Below are positions 21,915 through 33,610 of a DNA stretch of 64,000 nt, piece by piece; position 1 is the stretch's first letter, and every line of letters starts with the position of its first letter. The notes beneath the pieces are model-generated. The model saw nothing but the letters and a program-made list of their open reading frames with translations, was not told where the DNA came from and did no database searches. Position numbers and translations under genes: made by a program. The stretch comes from Cytospora piceicola (taxonomy: Eukaryota > Ascomycota > Sordariomycetes > Diaporthales > Cytosporaceae): assembly GCA_023375675.1 (NCBI GenBank), contig JALQBC010000016.1:558001-622000 (forward strand), given 5' to 3'.

Positions 21915-23302
21915 GGTGGGCGAGGCACCAATTCGAGTTCAAGCTCCTGTTCCACTTCCAATTCTACCTCCAAAACCCAGTTGAATTTGAACCCGATAAA
22001 ACCGATGAAGAGTCGCCTTCAATGCCCCTCTCCAGTACTATCCTCAAGTATGTGTACGGGTTATCCGAACCGAGGGGTGGGGATCTTGACGTCTTAATAA
22101 TAGTGGTGTTCCCTGGAGGTAATATTTATTGAAAGGGAGATGGATTTACAAACAACAAACAATCACACACGTCATGGGAAAACAAGACAAATGCCACAAT
22201 TGTTCATCATTTTGAAAGATGAAGCTGTAATAGTAAGAAGCAGTAGTAGTAGCAGTAGAGAGAGGGATTCGTATCTCGTCGGGTCGGAGGAAATCGAAGG
22301 TTGTACTGCTCGTGCCGCAGCCAGAGCACAGGAGGGAGATGGTCGGAAATGGTCTAGTCCGTAGATACTGTGGTGTAAAGCTGAAGCGCGAAACGAGGGA
22401 GGAGTGCATGCGCATGTGTTGCATGTGGCACCCGCAATCTTATCACCAAAGCAGAGAGCACCTGTTACTTGTTGGATGAAGAGGAGGGGGGAGACTTGAG
22501 ACTTGGCGAACTCTCGATGCCGAGCTCCGAGACTAGTCCAATTGAGTTGACTGGTCCCTGCATGTGCTGGTCCCCACCCATCCAATTCCGTCAATGTTCA
22601 CTTGAAGCTTAGTACGCATATTTAAGTGATCTATGTTCCGATGCTTCCTGGCAGCCTGGTTAGATCCTCCTGGCAACAGAAAACGGCATCTCTCAAAAGA
22701 GCCAAAAGGCGGTCTTCGGGTTGTCGCACACCATGACCAACATCAGACATCGTGGTTGTGGCTGTGGTTGTGGTCGAGGCGGATCATCCTTGACTCTTCC
22801 CACCCACATATAAACCAATGTATCATACCTTGGTATATATGCCCAGGTGTACTGGTGTATACCTAGGTAGATAGGTGTCCCTCTGGAATCTGACCAGGAC
22901 CTACCTCCCGGTAACATCTTGATGGTGGCTGAGCGGGCCAATTCCCGCCTTTCAAGGTTGCTAGAGGTATCTAGAGCGGAAAACTTTTGATGGCACTAAG
23001 TAGCTCTAGTGAACGGTTGTCCACGATTCCAACCGATGTTTTCATATAACACACGTCTTGTGTTGGTTTTGGAAAAAGTTCCTCACCTTTCCTTCACCTT
23101 TCCCACACCTTTTCCTCGCCATTTCCTCTCTTCCCCTACTTTTCAAGTTGATTTCACAAATCATACGCATCCTTCCCAAAAACAGGTTTCCGAGTCCTGG
23201 GAAAGATGAGGGTATATCCCTTTCGTGATATCACCTCCACATCAATTAGGTGCCGAAGAGGCAGCCAGTTCGGGCGAGATTGAAACTGTTCGTTCAGGCT
23301 AC

Positions 23303-23328
23303 ATATATATATATATATATATATATAT
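23303..23328. repeat. (AT)13 microsatellite
   Basis: Uninterrupted AT dinucleotide tract, 26 bp, in a long intergenic region. Confidence 0.95.
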
Positions 23329-23973
23329 CCAATGCGAAGATCACTTAGTGCTCCTGCCGAGGTCACCAGAGTATGCTCCGACACGGCGACCAGCTACTCG
23401 TACCCACAGATCCCTGGCTACCAGGACCCGGCAAGACTTAATCATCGACCCTTGGTCGTCATGAACCCCGATGCTGGATCCAAGGCTGCGACAGTCCGTG
23501 ATGCAGCAGTGCGCGAGCCGATGGTGAGAAACAATAGTCACGACAGAGAAGATCAAGAAGCCGACGACCGGGAAGCAAACGCTCTGGAAGACAGGCAGCA
23601 AACGGGTTAACATCCCCGGTAAACGCGCTCGGGGGGACCTATACCATGGAAGAGAATATTCGAGGGAAAGGGCCCTAGGGGGAGAGGTCAAGATGAGGGA
23701 GGTTAAGATTTGAAATTGGGAGTTAGGAGGGATATAAGGGAGAAGCCGAAAGGCAAAAGTGTGTACCAGTATTGCGGAAACAGCCAGTTCTGGGAAGTGG
23801 GAGATATACCTAGGTATCTAGGTAGTTGATATTGACCTGGACACCTGGACGTTTCCAAGGTTACTTATAATAATTACCTATCTACTGTAGGTCCTTAAGT
23901 GCCTACTTTGTTGACATTGTCATCCGCCTACTACCGGTTTGATTGCATACGATGTTGCCATTGTAGGGGTAAG

Positions 23974-24004
23974 TACCTAGGTATGTATTTACAGTACCTA
24001 GGTA
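23974..24004. repeat. Pair of exact TACCTAGGTA palindromes
   Basis: Two identical copies of TACCTAGGTA at 23974-23983 and 23995-24004, 21 bp centre to centre (two helical turns), about 305-335 bp upstream of the adenylosuccinate lyase start. Confidence 0.9.
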
Positions 24005-24308
24005 GTACCTATAGGCCCTTAATACCCTGGCATCCCCCCCAAATGTCTATCGATAAGCCCCAAATAACCCCAATTGGTCCCACATTCTCCTGTATCCAAG
24101 GTGCCACCCAAGCACTCCAATTGATGTTGCTGTATGTGTACATGTACGTACTACCCCGCGATTCAATGGGCCCAAAATAAAGTTCCAACGTTATTTGGAG
24201 TCACATTCGATCGACAGCAGCGCTGCCAACAAATTTTTGTCCTCGGACACATTCATCTCGTCGACGACTCAACCAAACCACTCTGCCCTCCCCCCACCGT
24301 CGCCCAAA

Positions 24309-26006
24309 ATGTCTCTCGACACCTACCAGACCCCCTTGGGCTCTCGCTATGCCTCCAAGGACATGCTCCAGCTGTTCTCGGTTCGGTCGCGGGCCAAGAC
24401 CTGGCGCCAGCTTTGGACGTGGTTGGCTGAGGCCGAGCACGAGCTGGGCATCACCCAGATCACCGACGAGGCGCTCGACCAGATGCGCGCCAACCTCGAT
24501 GTCACCGACCAAGCATTCGAGGTCGCCCGCGAGGAGGAGAAGCGTCGCCGCCACGACGTGATGGCTTTCGTCCACGCCTTTGCCCAGGACGCCCCCGCTG
24601 CTGCCGGCATCATCCACCTCGGCGCCACATCCTGCTTCGTCACCGACAACGCCGAGCTCATCTTCATGCAGAAGGGTCTTAAGCTCCTTCTTCCCAAGCT
24701 GGCCAAGGTCATCTCCAACCTCAGCCAGTTCGCCACCCAGTACAAGGACATGCCCACCCTGGGCTTCACCCACTACCAGGCGGCCCAGCCCATCACCGTT
24801 GGCAAGCGGGCTGCCCAATGGACCCAGGATCTGCTGATGGACCTTCGCAACATCACTCGCGCTCTCGAGGACCTGGAGTTCCGAGGTACGTAGCAGCATT
24901 CATCCTCCCCGGGCGAGAATACACATGACCCAAGCGTACTAATTCGCAACAGGGGCCATGGGCACTACTGGCACACAGGCCTCCTTCATGGAAATCTTCA
25001 ACGGGGACGGTGACAAGATCGACCGCCTGAACGAGATCCTCTGCGAGAAGGCCGGCTTCCCATCCTACTACACTGTCTCGACCCAGACCTACACCCGCAA
25101 GGTCGACCTGATCATTTCCCAAGCTCTCGCCGGCTTCGGTGCCACTGCTCAGCGGATCGCCACTGACATTCGACACCTGGCCAACCTACGTGAAATGGAA
25201 GAGCCATTCGAGTACGTTTACACCCTTACGCCGCAGCCATTGAGCACTCGCGTGCTTCAAAACCGCCACGGTTAAGGCCAGGAGCCGGTACCAGACCATG
25301 GTTCTACATGTTTATACTTACACGACATCTAGGAAGGACCAGATAGGATCAAGTGCAATGGCTTATAAAAGAAATCCCATGCGCTCCGAACGGTAAGTTT
25401 CCTTTCCCAACGGAAGAAGCCTCCAGACTACTGGCCAATCTAACTTGTCTGTCCAGAATTTGCTCCCTCGGCCGCAAGCTGGCCACCCTGCCCGTCAACT
25501 TCAACGAGACCTACATCGGCCAGTGGTTCGAACGCACTCTCGACGACTCGGCCATCCGCAGGATGGATATACCCGAGATGTTCCTTCTCGCGGACGCCAT
25601 CCTCATCGGCATGGACAACGTGACCAATGGACTCGTTGTCTACCCCGAGGTCGTCCGCGCCAACCTGATGAAAGAATTGCCCTTCATGGCCAGCGAAAAC
25701 ATCATCATGAAAATGGTGTCGAAGGGCGCTTCCCGCCAGGATTGCCACGAGGAGATCCGTGTCCTGAGTCACCAAGCCTCCCACGTTGTCAAGATGGAAG
25801 GCAAGCCCAACGATCTGATAGAGCGCATTCGTAACACAGCCTATTTCGCTCCGGTACACGACATCCTCGATGAGGTCCTCGACCCCGTTCTGTACACCGG
25901 CCGTTCTAGCACCATCGTGGAGCGCCTCGTCAGCAAGGCTGAGACCGCCATCCTCCCCTACGCCGACTACCTAAGCAAGGCCGAGACCGCCCAGCTGTCT
26001 GTATGA
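24309..26006 (+). CDS. ade13: Adenylosuccinate lyase (purine biosynthesis)
   Basis: Cleaves SAICAR and adenylosuccinate with release of fumarate, in de novo purine synthesis and AMP formation; cytosolic homotetramer. Four exons (24309-24885, 24953-25211, 25333-25392, 25457-26006) give 481 residues, matching the family length of about 480. The fumarate-lyase signature [14 protein letters not shown] is encoded mostly by the 60-bp third exon, with its last Arg completed across the splice. Other family blocks are [15 protein letters not shown], the [12 protein letters not shown] histidine region and [12 protein letters not shown]. The start codon has a good CAAAATG context. It lies tail to tail with the zinc dehydrogenase gene, 238 bp apart. 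The symbol follows the yeast orthologue. Confidence 0.97.
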
Positions 26007-26244
26007 AGAGGGGTTTCCACTAGGAAGATGTGATACCCATGTAGGAAATTCGATATTGGCGGAAAAGGTCATTAGGATACTTGGGCAGGTTAGCCGAATC
26101 GAGACTTTGACCTTTGCATATAGGTTCCGGCCCCCCAAGAAACGGCCCAACCCACTCATACGCAGGCAGCACAGTAGAGAAGGCGTTTGGTAGGCTGCTC
26201 AAGCCCTCACATCTTCTATACGTCGGATCTAGCATGGTATCGCT

Positions 26245-27424
26245 CTAGTTCTTGGTGCCAAATTCCTTTTCAAAGCCAACCAGGGTGAATCGGTAATGCA
26301 CCTTGTTCTCCTTGACCCTCTCCACAGCCTCCTTGCACCCCTTCGCAGACAAGTCAATCTTCTCGACCCAAGGTCTAACACCCTTCTCAGCCGAAAGCTT
26401 CAACATTGCTTCCATCTCCTGATGGTTCCCGATATGACTACCCGTCAGCTTGGCCGCATTCCCAGCGAAGTGTTGCGCCATTAGCTCAGGCAGAGGCTTA
26501 TCCGGCAGTCCGACCATGTGAAACTCCCCTCCAACCTTGAGCGTCGACATGTATGTCTTGAGATCAAAGGTGTTTGTCATATCGGAGCAGTTAAGGATGA
26601 AGTCAAAGGTAAAGGCCCACGGCTCGGCCCAGTCATCGCCTGCCGTGACGATGGCCTCCTTGGCGCCGAGCTTCTTGATGTCGTCGACCTTGTGCGGGCT
26701 GTGCGTGAGGGCGTATGTTTCCGCGCCCAGCGCGACGCTCCACTGGACTCCTAGGTGGCCCAGCCCGCCGACACCGCAGACGGCGACCTTTTTCCCGGGG
26801 CCGACGCCTGCGCGGGCGAGAGGTGAGTAGGTCGTGAGGCCGGCGCAGAGGAGAGGGGCGGCGTCGGCGGAGGAGATGGCGGCCGGGATCTTGAAGGTGA
26901 AGTATTGATGGCAGCGGATGTGGCTTGCGAAACCGCCGTGGGCCTGGCCGCCGCCTGCTTCCTTGGGATATTCGGCATTATAGGTGTCTTGCGGAAGGAG
27001 CATTAGCATTCACCGCACGTACGCTGCACTGGGCGGAGATTACACAAGGCTGTTGGGGCGGGCACAACTTACCGACGAGGTGTGGGCAGTAGTTCTCGTT
27101 CAGGCTCTTGCACTGTGGACACTTCAGGCATGACCAGACCTGGGCGCCAACGCCGACCCTGTCGCCGACCTTGATGGACTTGACGTCGTCGCCGACCTTG
27201 ACAGCCTTGCCGACGACCTCGTGGCCCACGCAGAGGGGGCCTTCGTATTCACCCCAGCCGCCCGTGATGGTGTGAACGTCTGAGCCGCAGACACCACAGG
27301 CTTCGATCTGGACGTCGATATCGTCGGGGCCGAAGGGCTTTGGTTTCAACTCGTGCTTCGTGAAGTCGGACCAGGTCTTTGGTCCTGCGACACAGAAGCC
27401 TTCGAAGGTTTCAGGGTAGCCCAT
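26245..27424 (-). CDS. Zinc-dependent alcohol dehydrogenase, NADP(H)-preferring (Adh6/cinnamyl type)
   Basis: Medium-chain dehydrogenase that likely interconverts aromatic or branched aldehydes and alcohols. Exons 27424-27073 and 26987-26245 give 364 residues. The catalytic zinc site is seen in CGVCGSD and GHEVVG; the structural zinc site in CLKCPQCKSLNENYC, just before the intron. The junction yields HLVDTYNAEYP, a conserved block of the Adh6/Adh7 and CAD subgroup. The cofactor motif GVGGLGHLGVQ is followed by a Ser-Pro-His-Lys segment rather than an acidic residue, consistent with NADP(H). The start at 27424 (MGYPETFEGF) fits the family; upstream in-frame codons look non-conserved. Natural substrate unknown; aldehyde detoxification is the usual role of the group. 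Confidence 0.93.
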
Positions 27425-28277
27425 CTTCCAAGGTTGTACGGTAGCAGTCAGGTAAGTGCGGAGGCTCAAGAAGGATGTTTTGTTTATATTAATTCGCACA
27501 CAATTGGAAACGAAGAGTTGTTGGTCTTTCTACTTCATGATACTGGAGGAAGCTGTCCAAGATATTTATGCAACTTGCCCTCCGTCTCACTTATTTCATA
27601 CATACGTAGACTGTCTCAACCGCTCATGGACGCCTTCCTATTGTAGTTCCTGGCGAGAGTCTATGACGACAGGTCCTGTGTCCGTATATTGTAGACAATC
27701 GAGCCGTACTACTGTCGTGACCGCGGTATGACGAGATAGTTCGAAGAACCTTGGAAGCTGCTTGCTTTGCAATGGCAGCCATCAAGACTACAACCAACGG
27801 CACATTACGTTTCTGTGTGTACGGACCAACTGCCTTTGGTGTTTAGGCTGGTGATAATTCGGGATAATATACCGGTAACGAGTGTTGTTAACTGGTATTC
27901 CGTACGGACCCTTACACTTTATTACTACACAGTACCAACTATAGGCTAAGTAATTTAGGGCCGATCCGGGAGCCAGCGGGCGTCGATGTGGGTCAGTTCA
28001 GCTCCACAGACATCTGAAGCTCCACCAGAAGCTTCAATTGGGCCTGACGTCACTTCAACCGTCCGTTGTGGTGGGGTTTCAAGCCGATAAGATAAGACCT
28101 GTGAGAGCTTGAGGAGGAGCTTGAGGAGCTTCAGGAGCTCACAGGGAAGTCAGTTTGTCAGGTATTCACGGACTTACTTGGCTACCTAGATATTCTTGTA
28201 CAAATTTATACCCTCTGTCTTTGCTGGATCATCCACAAACCTCCATCATCGTGGCTCCATACTACTGCTGTGCTTGA
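27425..28277. promoter_or_regulatory. Divergent intergenic region between the dehydrogenase and glyoxalase genes
   Basis: About 850 bp with both promoters. It contains a run of GAGCTTGAGGAG-type imperfect repeats (28104-28140) near the glyoxalase side, in which GAGCTT/GGAGCT units recur. No gene seen. Confidence 0.45.
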
Positions 28278-29657
28278 ATGAATTCTGTTCGCGCCCTACA
28301 ACGACTGAGACTACAAGCGTCCCTTCTTGCGAAATCGTCAACCAAGCCGAGTATAGGTATGTGTGCGACCACTTACAAAAATGCTGTAATAGCTCATATT
28401 TGATCTGATACGTTGCTCCATATAGCTTTGCTAAACAACAAAGTCACACCGAGACTATTCGCAACCATGGCCTCAACCACCGAGACCAAGAACTACAAGT
28501 TCAACCACTCCATGTAAGCTACTCCGTCGTATCATTGACTTCATCCGTATGGGGGTATATTGACTGACGGACTCTCTACTAGGATCCGAGTGAAGGACCC
28601 CAAGGCGTCTGGTATGTGAAATGAACAAAGGCTATCGTCTGCTTCGGCTAGGCCCTTTTTTTAATCATGTGATGGGCATTCGCGCTGACCCATGCCGTCA
28701 CCTCACAGTCAAGTTCTACGAGTTCCTGGGCATGAAGGTTGTCAAGAAGCTCGAGTTCCCCGAGGCCAAGTTTGACCTGTACTTCCTTGGCTACGACAGC
28801 CCCAATGCTCTGTCCCACGGCAACAGCGCATTCGACAGAGAGGGCCTCATCGAGCTGACACACAACTACGGCACCGAGAACGACCCGGAGTACAAGGTTA
28901 ACAATGGCAACTCGGAGCCTCACAGGGGCTTCGGCCACACCTGCATCAGTGTCGTGAGTTGATGTTGCCCCGCCTGTTGATTGCATTGACGGGGTATTAA
29001 CTGGTGCCGAATCAGGACAACATCCAAGCTGCTTGCCAAAGGATCGAAGACGCCGGCTACAGGTTCCAGAAGAAGCTCACTGATGGACGCATGCGGAACA
29101 TTGCCTTCGCTCTCGATCCCGATGATTACTGGGTTGAGATCATCGGTCGCAAGCCAGTCGAAGAGACCGAGAACATCAAGGAGACTGACACTTCGACCTA
29201 CCTGATGAACCACACCATGGTCCGGGTCAAGGACGCGGAGAAGTCCCTGAAGTTCTACCAAGAGGTTATGGGCATGTCCCTTTTGCGGGAGGGCGGCAAC
29301 CCCTCTGCCGGCTTTACTCTGTATTTCCTCGGATACCCGGGTAAGCAGGGCTTGCCCACCGATGGGAAGACGGCCGACCGCGAAGGCATATTGGAGTTGA
29401 CCTGGAACCACGGAACGGAGAAGGACGAGAGTTTCGCTTATCACAATGGCAACGATCAACCACAGGGTTTCGGCCACATCTGCGTGTCTGTCGACAACCT
29501 TGACAAGGCCTGCGAGCGGTTCGAGAGCCTGAACGTCAGCTGGAAGAAGAGATTGACGGACGGCCGCATGAAGAATGTGGCTTTCGTGCTGGATCCCGAC
29601 GGATACTGGATCGAGGTCGTTCAGAACGAGGCATTCTCGGGCAAGGACAACTTCTGA
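28278..29657 (+). CDS. glo1: Glyoxalase I (lactoylglutathione lyase), tandem two-domain, with putative mitochondrial presequence
   Basis: Converts the methylglyoxal-glutathione hemithioacetal to S-lactoylglutathione. Exons 28278-28356, 28426-28513, 28583-28611, 28709-28953 and 29016-29657 give 360 residues with two VOC domains, as in yeast Glo1. Each half carries a full set of metal-ligand positions: FNHSM, LIELTHNYG, GFGHTCIS, WVEII in the first; MNHTM, ILELTWNHG, GFGHICVS, WIEVV in the second. Exon 1 plus the start of exon 2 encode a 40-residue leader without acidic residues and rich in Arg/Leu/Ser (MNSVRALQRLRLQ..., ending PRLFAT), followed by a second in-frame ATG (28467, Met 41) that begins the usual cytosolic protein. 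Two products from one gene, mitochondrial and cytosolic, are plausible. The enzyme call is near certain; exon 1 is inferred. Confidence 0.93.
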
Positions 29658-30209
29658 GTCTCCAGACGATACAACATTGCATGAGCTGATTCCGGGTTAG
29701 CTGTACATTGTAGGTGGCGTTGATAGCAATCACATAGTACAGACTGACCAAGGCAATAGTCCCAGGCTGCCAAACTTCCGACGTGCATTAGTTTGATGTG
29801 GGGGAGCGTGTGAGGGAACTGCAAGTGCTCAGAGTCCACGCCTCCCATAGGTTCCTGATGTGTGCATGTGACGCCCCCATCGTCATTCTCAGACGCTGTC
29901 TAATTGACTATTATGCTTATTTCTGCATGAGAGGCTGCTCACCGACAGCACAAGCAGTGACAACCAGCCATCGCAATGTGTTTCCTTTTGGGTTTCCTCC
30001 CTTACTTCTCTCAACTTGCCCCTCCACCTGTGAGTTTGACTTGACATTGTTGACTGAACAACAACGGCCGGTCTTTTCTTCCAAAATACTCAAGTACATT
30101 TGTCACCCCGAGCGATTGGTTTCTCACAGTACTTCACTAGAAGCTCTACACATCTCAATTGCTCCTAGCAATAGACTCGCCTCGCTGCCAGCCAAGACTC
30201 CTGATCACT
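29658..30209. promoter_or_regulatory. Intergenic upstream of phosphoglycerate dehydrogenase
   Basis: About 550 bp between two genes on the same strand. The part near 29990-30060 is pyrimidine-rich and likely promoter or leader of the next gene. Nothing else recognised. Confidence 0.4.
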
Positions 30210-32060
30210 ATGGCCCCATCCGCTGTGGCAGATCCGTCCACTTCCTCCCAAAGCAATGGCACCATCCCTCGAATTCTCGTCCCCGAGAAGCTCTCGCCGG
30301 ACGGTCTTACCCTCCTACAAGACGCCGACTTTGAAGTCGACGTCCACCCCGGCCTCACACCGCAGGACCTCCTCTCCCTCATCCCCTCGTACCATGCCCT
30401 CATAGTCAGGTCCGAGACCAAGGTGACGTCTCAGGTCCTCTCGGCTGGCTCCAAACTCCGGGTGGTTGCTCGTGCCGGTGTGGGCGTCGACAACATTGAC
30501 GTCGAAGCTGCAACGGCCCAGGGTATTATCGTGGTGAATTCGCCGGCCGGCAATATTGTTGCGGCTGCTGAACACACCATTGCCCTTCTTTTGGCTACGG
30601 CGCGGAACTTGGGCAGGGCCGATTCCGGCGTCAAGGGCGGAAAGTGGGAAAGAGGGAGGCTGGTGGGTGTCGAGGTTGGACGGAAGACGTTGGGGATCGT
30701 TGGGCTTGGGAAGGTCGGGATGAAAGTTGCGAGGATGGCCATTGGGCTGGGGATGAGGGTCGTGGGCGTAGATCCTTATATGAGTGCTGACGTTGCCAGG
30801 CAGAATGGGGTGGGGATGGTTGGTTCCCTAGAGGAGATGCTGCCGGAGGTTGACTTCCTGACAATCCACACGCCCTTGTTGGCGAGTACGCTGGACCTGG
30901 TCGGGGAGAAGGAGTTCAAGGCCATGAAGAAGACGGCCAGGGTGCTCAACGTCGCGAGAGGCGGCATCTACAACGAGGAAAGCCTCGTCAAGGCGCTCGA
31001 CGAGGGATGGATCGCCGGCGCCGGCATCGACGTCTTCACGAGCGAGCCCCCTCTGGCGGGGTCCGCGGCGGAGAAGCTCGCGTCGCACCCAAACGTCGTG
31101 GCAACGCCTCACCTCGGCGCGTCCACCGTCGAGGCACAAGAGAACGTCTCGCTGGACGTCTGCACACAGGTCCTGGGCATCCTCCGCGGCGGCCTCCCCA
31201 CCACGGCGGTCAACGCGCCGCTCATCCTGCCGGACGAGTACGGCAAGCTCCAGCCGTACGTGCGGCTGGTCGAGCGCATGGGCGGGCTGTACACGCAGCA
31301 CTTTGTGGGCCGCAGGGGCGGGATGGTGGGCGGGCGCCGCTTCGAGCTCAGGTACCAGGGCGAGCTGGCGAGCGTGTCCAACAGCCGGCCGCTGTTCGCG
31401 GCGCTGGTCAAGGGCCTCACGAGCAGCGTCTCGGACTCTGGGGGGCGGGACGTGAACATCGTGAACGCGGGGCTCATCGCCGGGGCCAAGGGCATCGCCA
31501 TCAGCGAGACGCACGCGCGCGAGGCCGGCGAGGACCTGGTGTACGCGTCCCTGGTGACGCTCCGCTCGTACAGCGGCGGCGGGGGAGGTGAGGTCGAGGG
31601 CAAGGGTCAAGGCCAGGGCCAGGGCGAGGGCGAGAGGGAGGGCGAGCAGGTGATTGAGGGCTACGCGAGCGGGTCCAAGGTGTACATCAGCAAGCTGGAC
31701 CGTTTCAGGTGCAACTTCGCGCCCGAGGGGAGGTTGCTTGTGCTACACAATTATGATGAGCCCGGCAAGATTGGGAACGTGGGCATGATCCTGGGGCGGT
31801 TTGGGATCAATGTTACGTTCATGCAGGTGGCCAGTCTAGATCTGGACCTGGACTTGGACCTGGATAGGGGGGTGTTGAGTGCTGGAGATGGGAACGGAGC
31901 CCGGGAAGGGGAGAAGGAGAAGAAACATCCTCAAAAGAAGAAGCACGGGGAGAACGAGGCGTTGATGATTCTTGGGGTAGACGGCGAGGTGACAAAGGAG
32001 GTCGTGGAGGAGCTGGAAAGGTCTGAGGGCATTCTGGACGTCAACCTAGTGAAGCTGTGA
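30210..32060 (+). CDS. D-3-phosphoglycerate dehydrogenase, long form with ACT domain
   Basis: First enzyme of the phosphorylated serine pathway, oxidising 3-phosphoglycerate with NAD. Single exon, 616 residues from the ATG at 30210. The substrate-binding domain has IVRSETKVT and RAGVGVDNID. The Rossmann motif TLGIVGLGKVGMKVA is near residues 158-172. The catalytic region includes NVARGGIYNE, DVFTSEPP and the His of TPHLGAST. An intervening (ASB) domain and a C-terminal ACT domain follow (LLVLHNYDEPGKIGNVG). Two low-complexity inserts are unusual: a Gly/Glu/Gln run (nt about 31574-31645) and, inside the ACT domain, an Asp-Leu repeat plus Lys/Glu-rich loop (nt about 31840-31945). They lengthen the protein beyond the usual 530 or so and could affect serine feedback control. 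Confidence 0.96.
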   Translation: MAPSAVADPSTSSQSNGTIPRILVPEKLSPDGLTLLQDADFEVDVHPGLTPQDLLSLIPSYHALIVRSETKVTSQVLSAGSKLRVVARAGVGVDNIDVEAATAQGIIVVNSPAGNIVAAAEHTIALLLATARNLGRADSGVKGGKWERGRLVGVEVGRKTLGIVGLGKVGMKVARMAIGLGMRVVGVDPYMSADVARQNGVGMVGSLEEMLPEVDFLTIHTPLLASTLDLVGEKEFKAMKKTARVLNVARGGIYNEESLVKALDEGWIAGAGIDVFTSEPPLAGSAAEKLASHPNVVATPHLGASTVEAQENVSLDVCTQVLGILRGGLPTTAVNAPLILPDEYGKLQPYVRLVERMGGLYTQHFVGRRGGMVGGRRFELRYQGELASVSNSRPLFAALVKGLTSSVSDSGGRDVNIVNAGLIAGAKGIAISETHAREAGEDLVYASLVTLRSYSGGGGGEVEGKGQGQGQGEGEREGEQVIEGYASGSKVYISKLDRFRCNFAPEGRLLVLHNYDEPGKIGNVGMILGRFGINVTFMQVASLDLDLDLDLDRGVLSAGDGNGAREGEKEKKHPQKKKHGENEALMILGVDGEVTKEVVEELERSEGILDVNLVKL

Positions 32061-33610
32061 GCATAGTGGGCTTCCCAGACAGCCATACACTTGTCGGTGT
32101 CTCTGACGGAAGCTATGGACAGATGGAGGGCGGCATATGGTCAAGTTACACTGCATCGTCTAGATCACACAGAGGAAGAGGAGAAGAGGCCTGGAGGCGT
32201 ATATGCGGCCGGGTAATTCGATGGTGAGGCTGTGCTACCCCGGAATATTGCTTCTGCTGTGGCAATGTATACGTGGGTGGTACATCTCCCTACTCTTTCA
32301 TGTGATACACCACAGTAGGTCACTACCTAGGTGTAGCGGTTGATAATATATACTACCTAGGTACTGTTACTACGATTAGTGACGGTGAGGATGACGCATG
32401 GCTAGCTGGATATTGGTGGGTGGCCATGTCATCCTCGGCCGTCCCAGTGAGTAATTCGAAGCGAATGGACTCGCCCATTCGAGAGGTCCGGAATAGCATG
32501 TGAGTTCTGGAACTTAGCTTTGGACATGTTGTCGTTGGTGGTTGGATATGTTGATGAACGCTGTCCGGTGCAGACATGGGAACGAGGCGATATATATACC
32601 TATAGGATGATAATACTCGAGACGTTGAACCGCGTGCGTGCTGTCAGTGCATAGTAGGTGATATTAGGTGCCCAGGTGCTATTTACACGTCCGTACCTAT
32701 AGGTAGGTATATGTAGATATATCTATCCATGGATACCTACCTAGGTACTTAAGTAGCTAGTACTCGTGCATAAGACTCCAGGTGGTACTTGTGCATGATA
32801 CACGGTACGCATCAGGGTACATGGGCACGGTATTCCCCGCATACAACTCGGGCTGGCGCACTGACTCCCGAAAGTCTCTCCACAACTTCCTCATTGTTCC
32901 CGCTGGAGCCGCACCTACGCTGCCCACTAACAACAGATGTGACGCAGCTGGGCGCTGAAGCGAACCCGTGGGTACGCCCAAGTGGTGGAGGACCCCACTG
33001 ACACGATAGCACTGGAGCCGCGTTCCAGCATCCAACTGGTCTGCTATCAGTCCGTCTCCAGCAGCCCAGCTCCAGCGGCTGCAGCTCCGCCTGGGCAGCT
33101 CTCCAACGGCCACTGCGCGCACGGGCAGTACTTGGTAGCGATTGTCGCGCCCATCCACTCACACGAGATATTTTCGACTAACCCGTAAGTAGGTATCTGG
33201 GTAGATAATTATTTCTCGACTGCCACCTCCCTCCTCCTCCACCACCTCCCTCTCCTACCTCCCTCCTACCTCCCTCCTACCTCCTGCAAACCTAGGTACC
33301 TACCTTGACCTCACGTAGTCGGCCCTCCTCAACATAAACACCCGGGTTGGTTTTCTACCCACCATTCACCAGAGCCGAACAGGCCATCGTCATCACAACA
33401 GGGGTATGGAAATAATCAAAACACAAGGAATAATTTCTTCCTGTACGGACACACACTGACAGCTACATTTACATCAATCTAGGGAGCACCTAGAATTTGT
33501 TCACACGCCTGCACGCGCAGCACGACGCGACCCCAACCGGCTCCAGCTCCGGCTCCGGCTTCCTCCCATACCTTCCTCGTCTCCCCGCAAAACACAACAC
33601 GACCGCAATC
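32061..33610. promoter_or_regulatory. 1.55-kb intergenic region, palindrome-rich, with a polypyrimidine tract
   Basis: It holds exact TACCTAGGTA at 32355-32364 and 32738-32747, the variant TACCTATAGGTA at 32694-32705, and AACCTAGGTACC near 33290. A CT-rich tract (about 33224-33285) made of repeated CCTCC/CTACCTCC units lies upstream of the Mam3-like gene. No credible coding sequence; short overlapping frames on both strands at 32757-33188 lack protein character. Confidence 0.5.
33224..33285. repeat. Polypyrimidine tract of CTCCTACCTCC-like units
   Basis: About 60 bp almost free of G on the plus strand, with the unit CTACCTCCCTC repeated imperfectly. It lies about 330 bp upstream of the Mam3-like start codon and is a candidate promoter element. 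Confidence 0.7.

Larger units (their letters stand above)
21915..24308. promoter_or_regulatory. 2.4-kb divergent intergenic region, dense in TACCTAGGTA
   Basis: It separates the starts of the disordered-protein gene and adenylosuccinate lyase. It holds a 13-unit AT microsatellite (23303-23328) and four exact TACCTAGGTA palindromes (22860, 23807, 23974, 23995). A TGACTC core (reverse strand, about 24198-24203), the half-site used by Gcn4/CPC1-type regulators, lies about 105 bp before the lyase start. No coding sequence was recognised. Confidence 0.5.
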
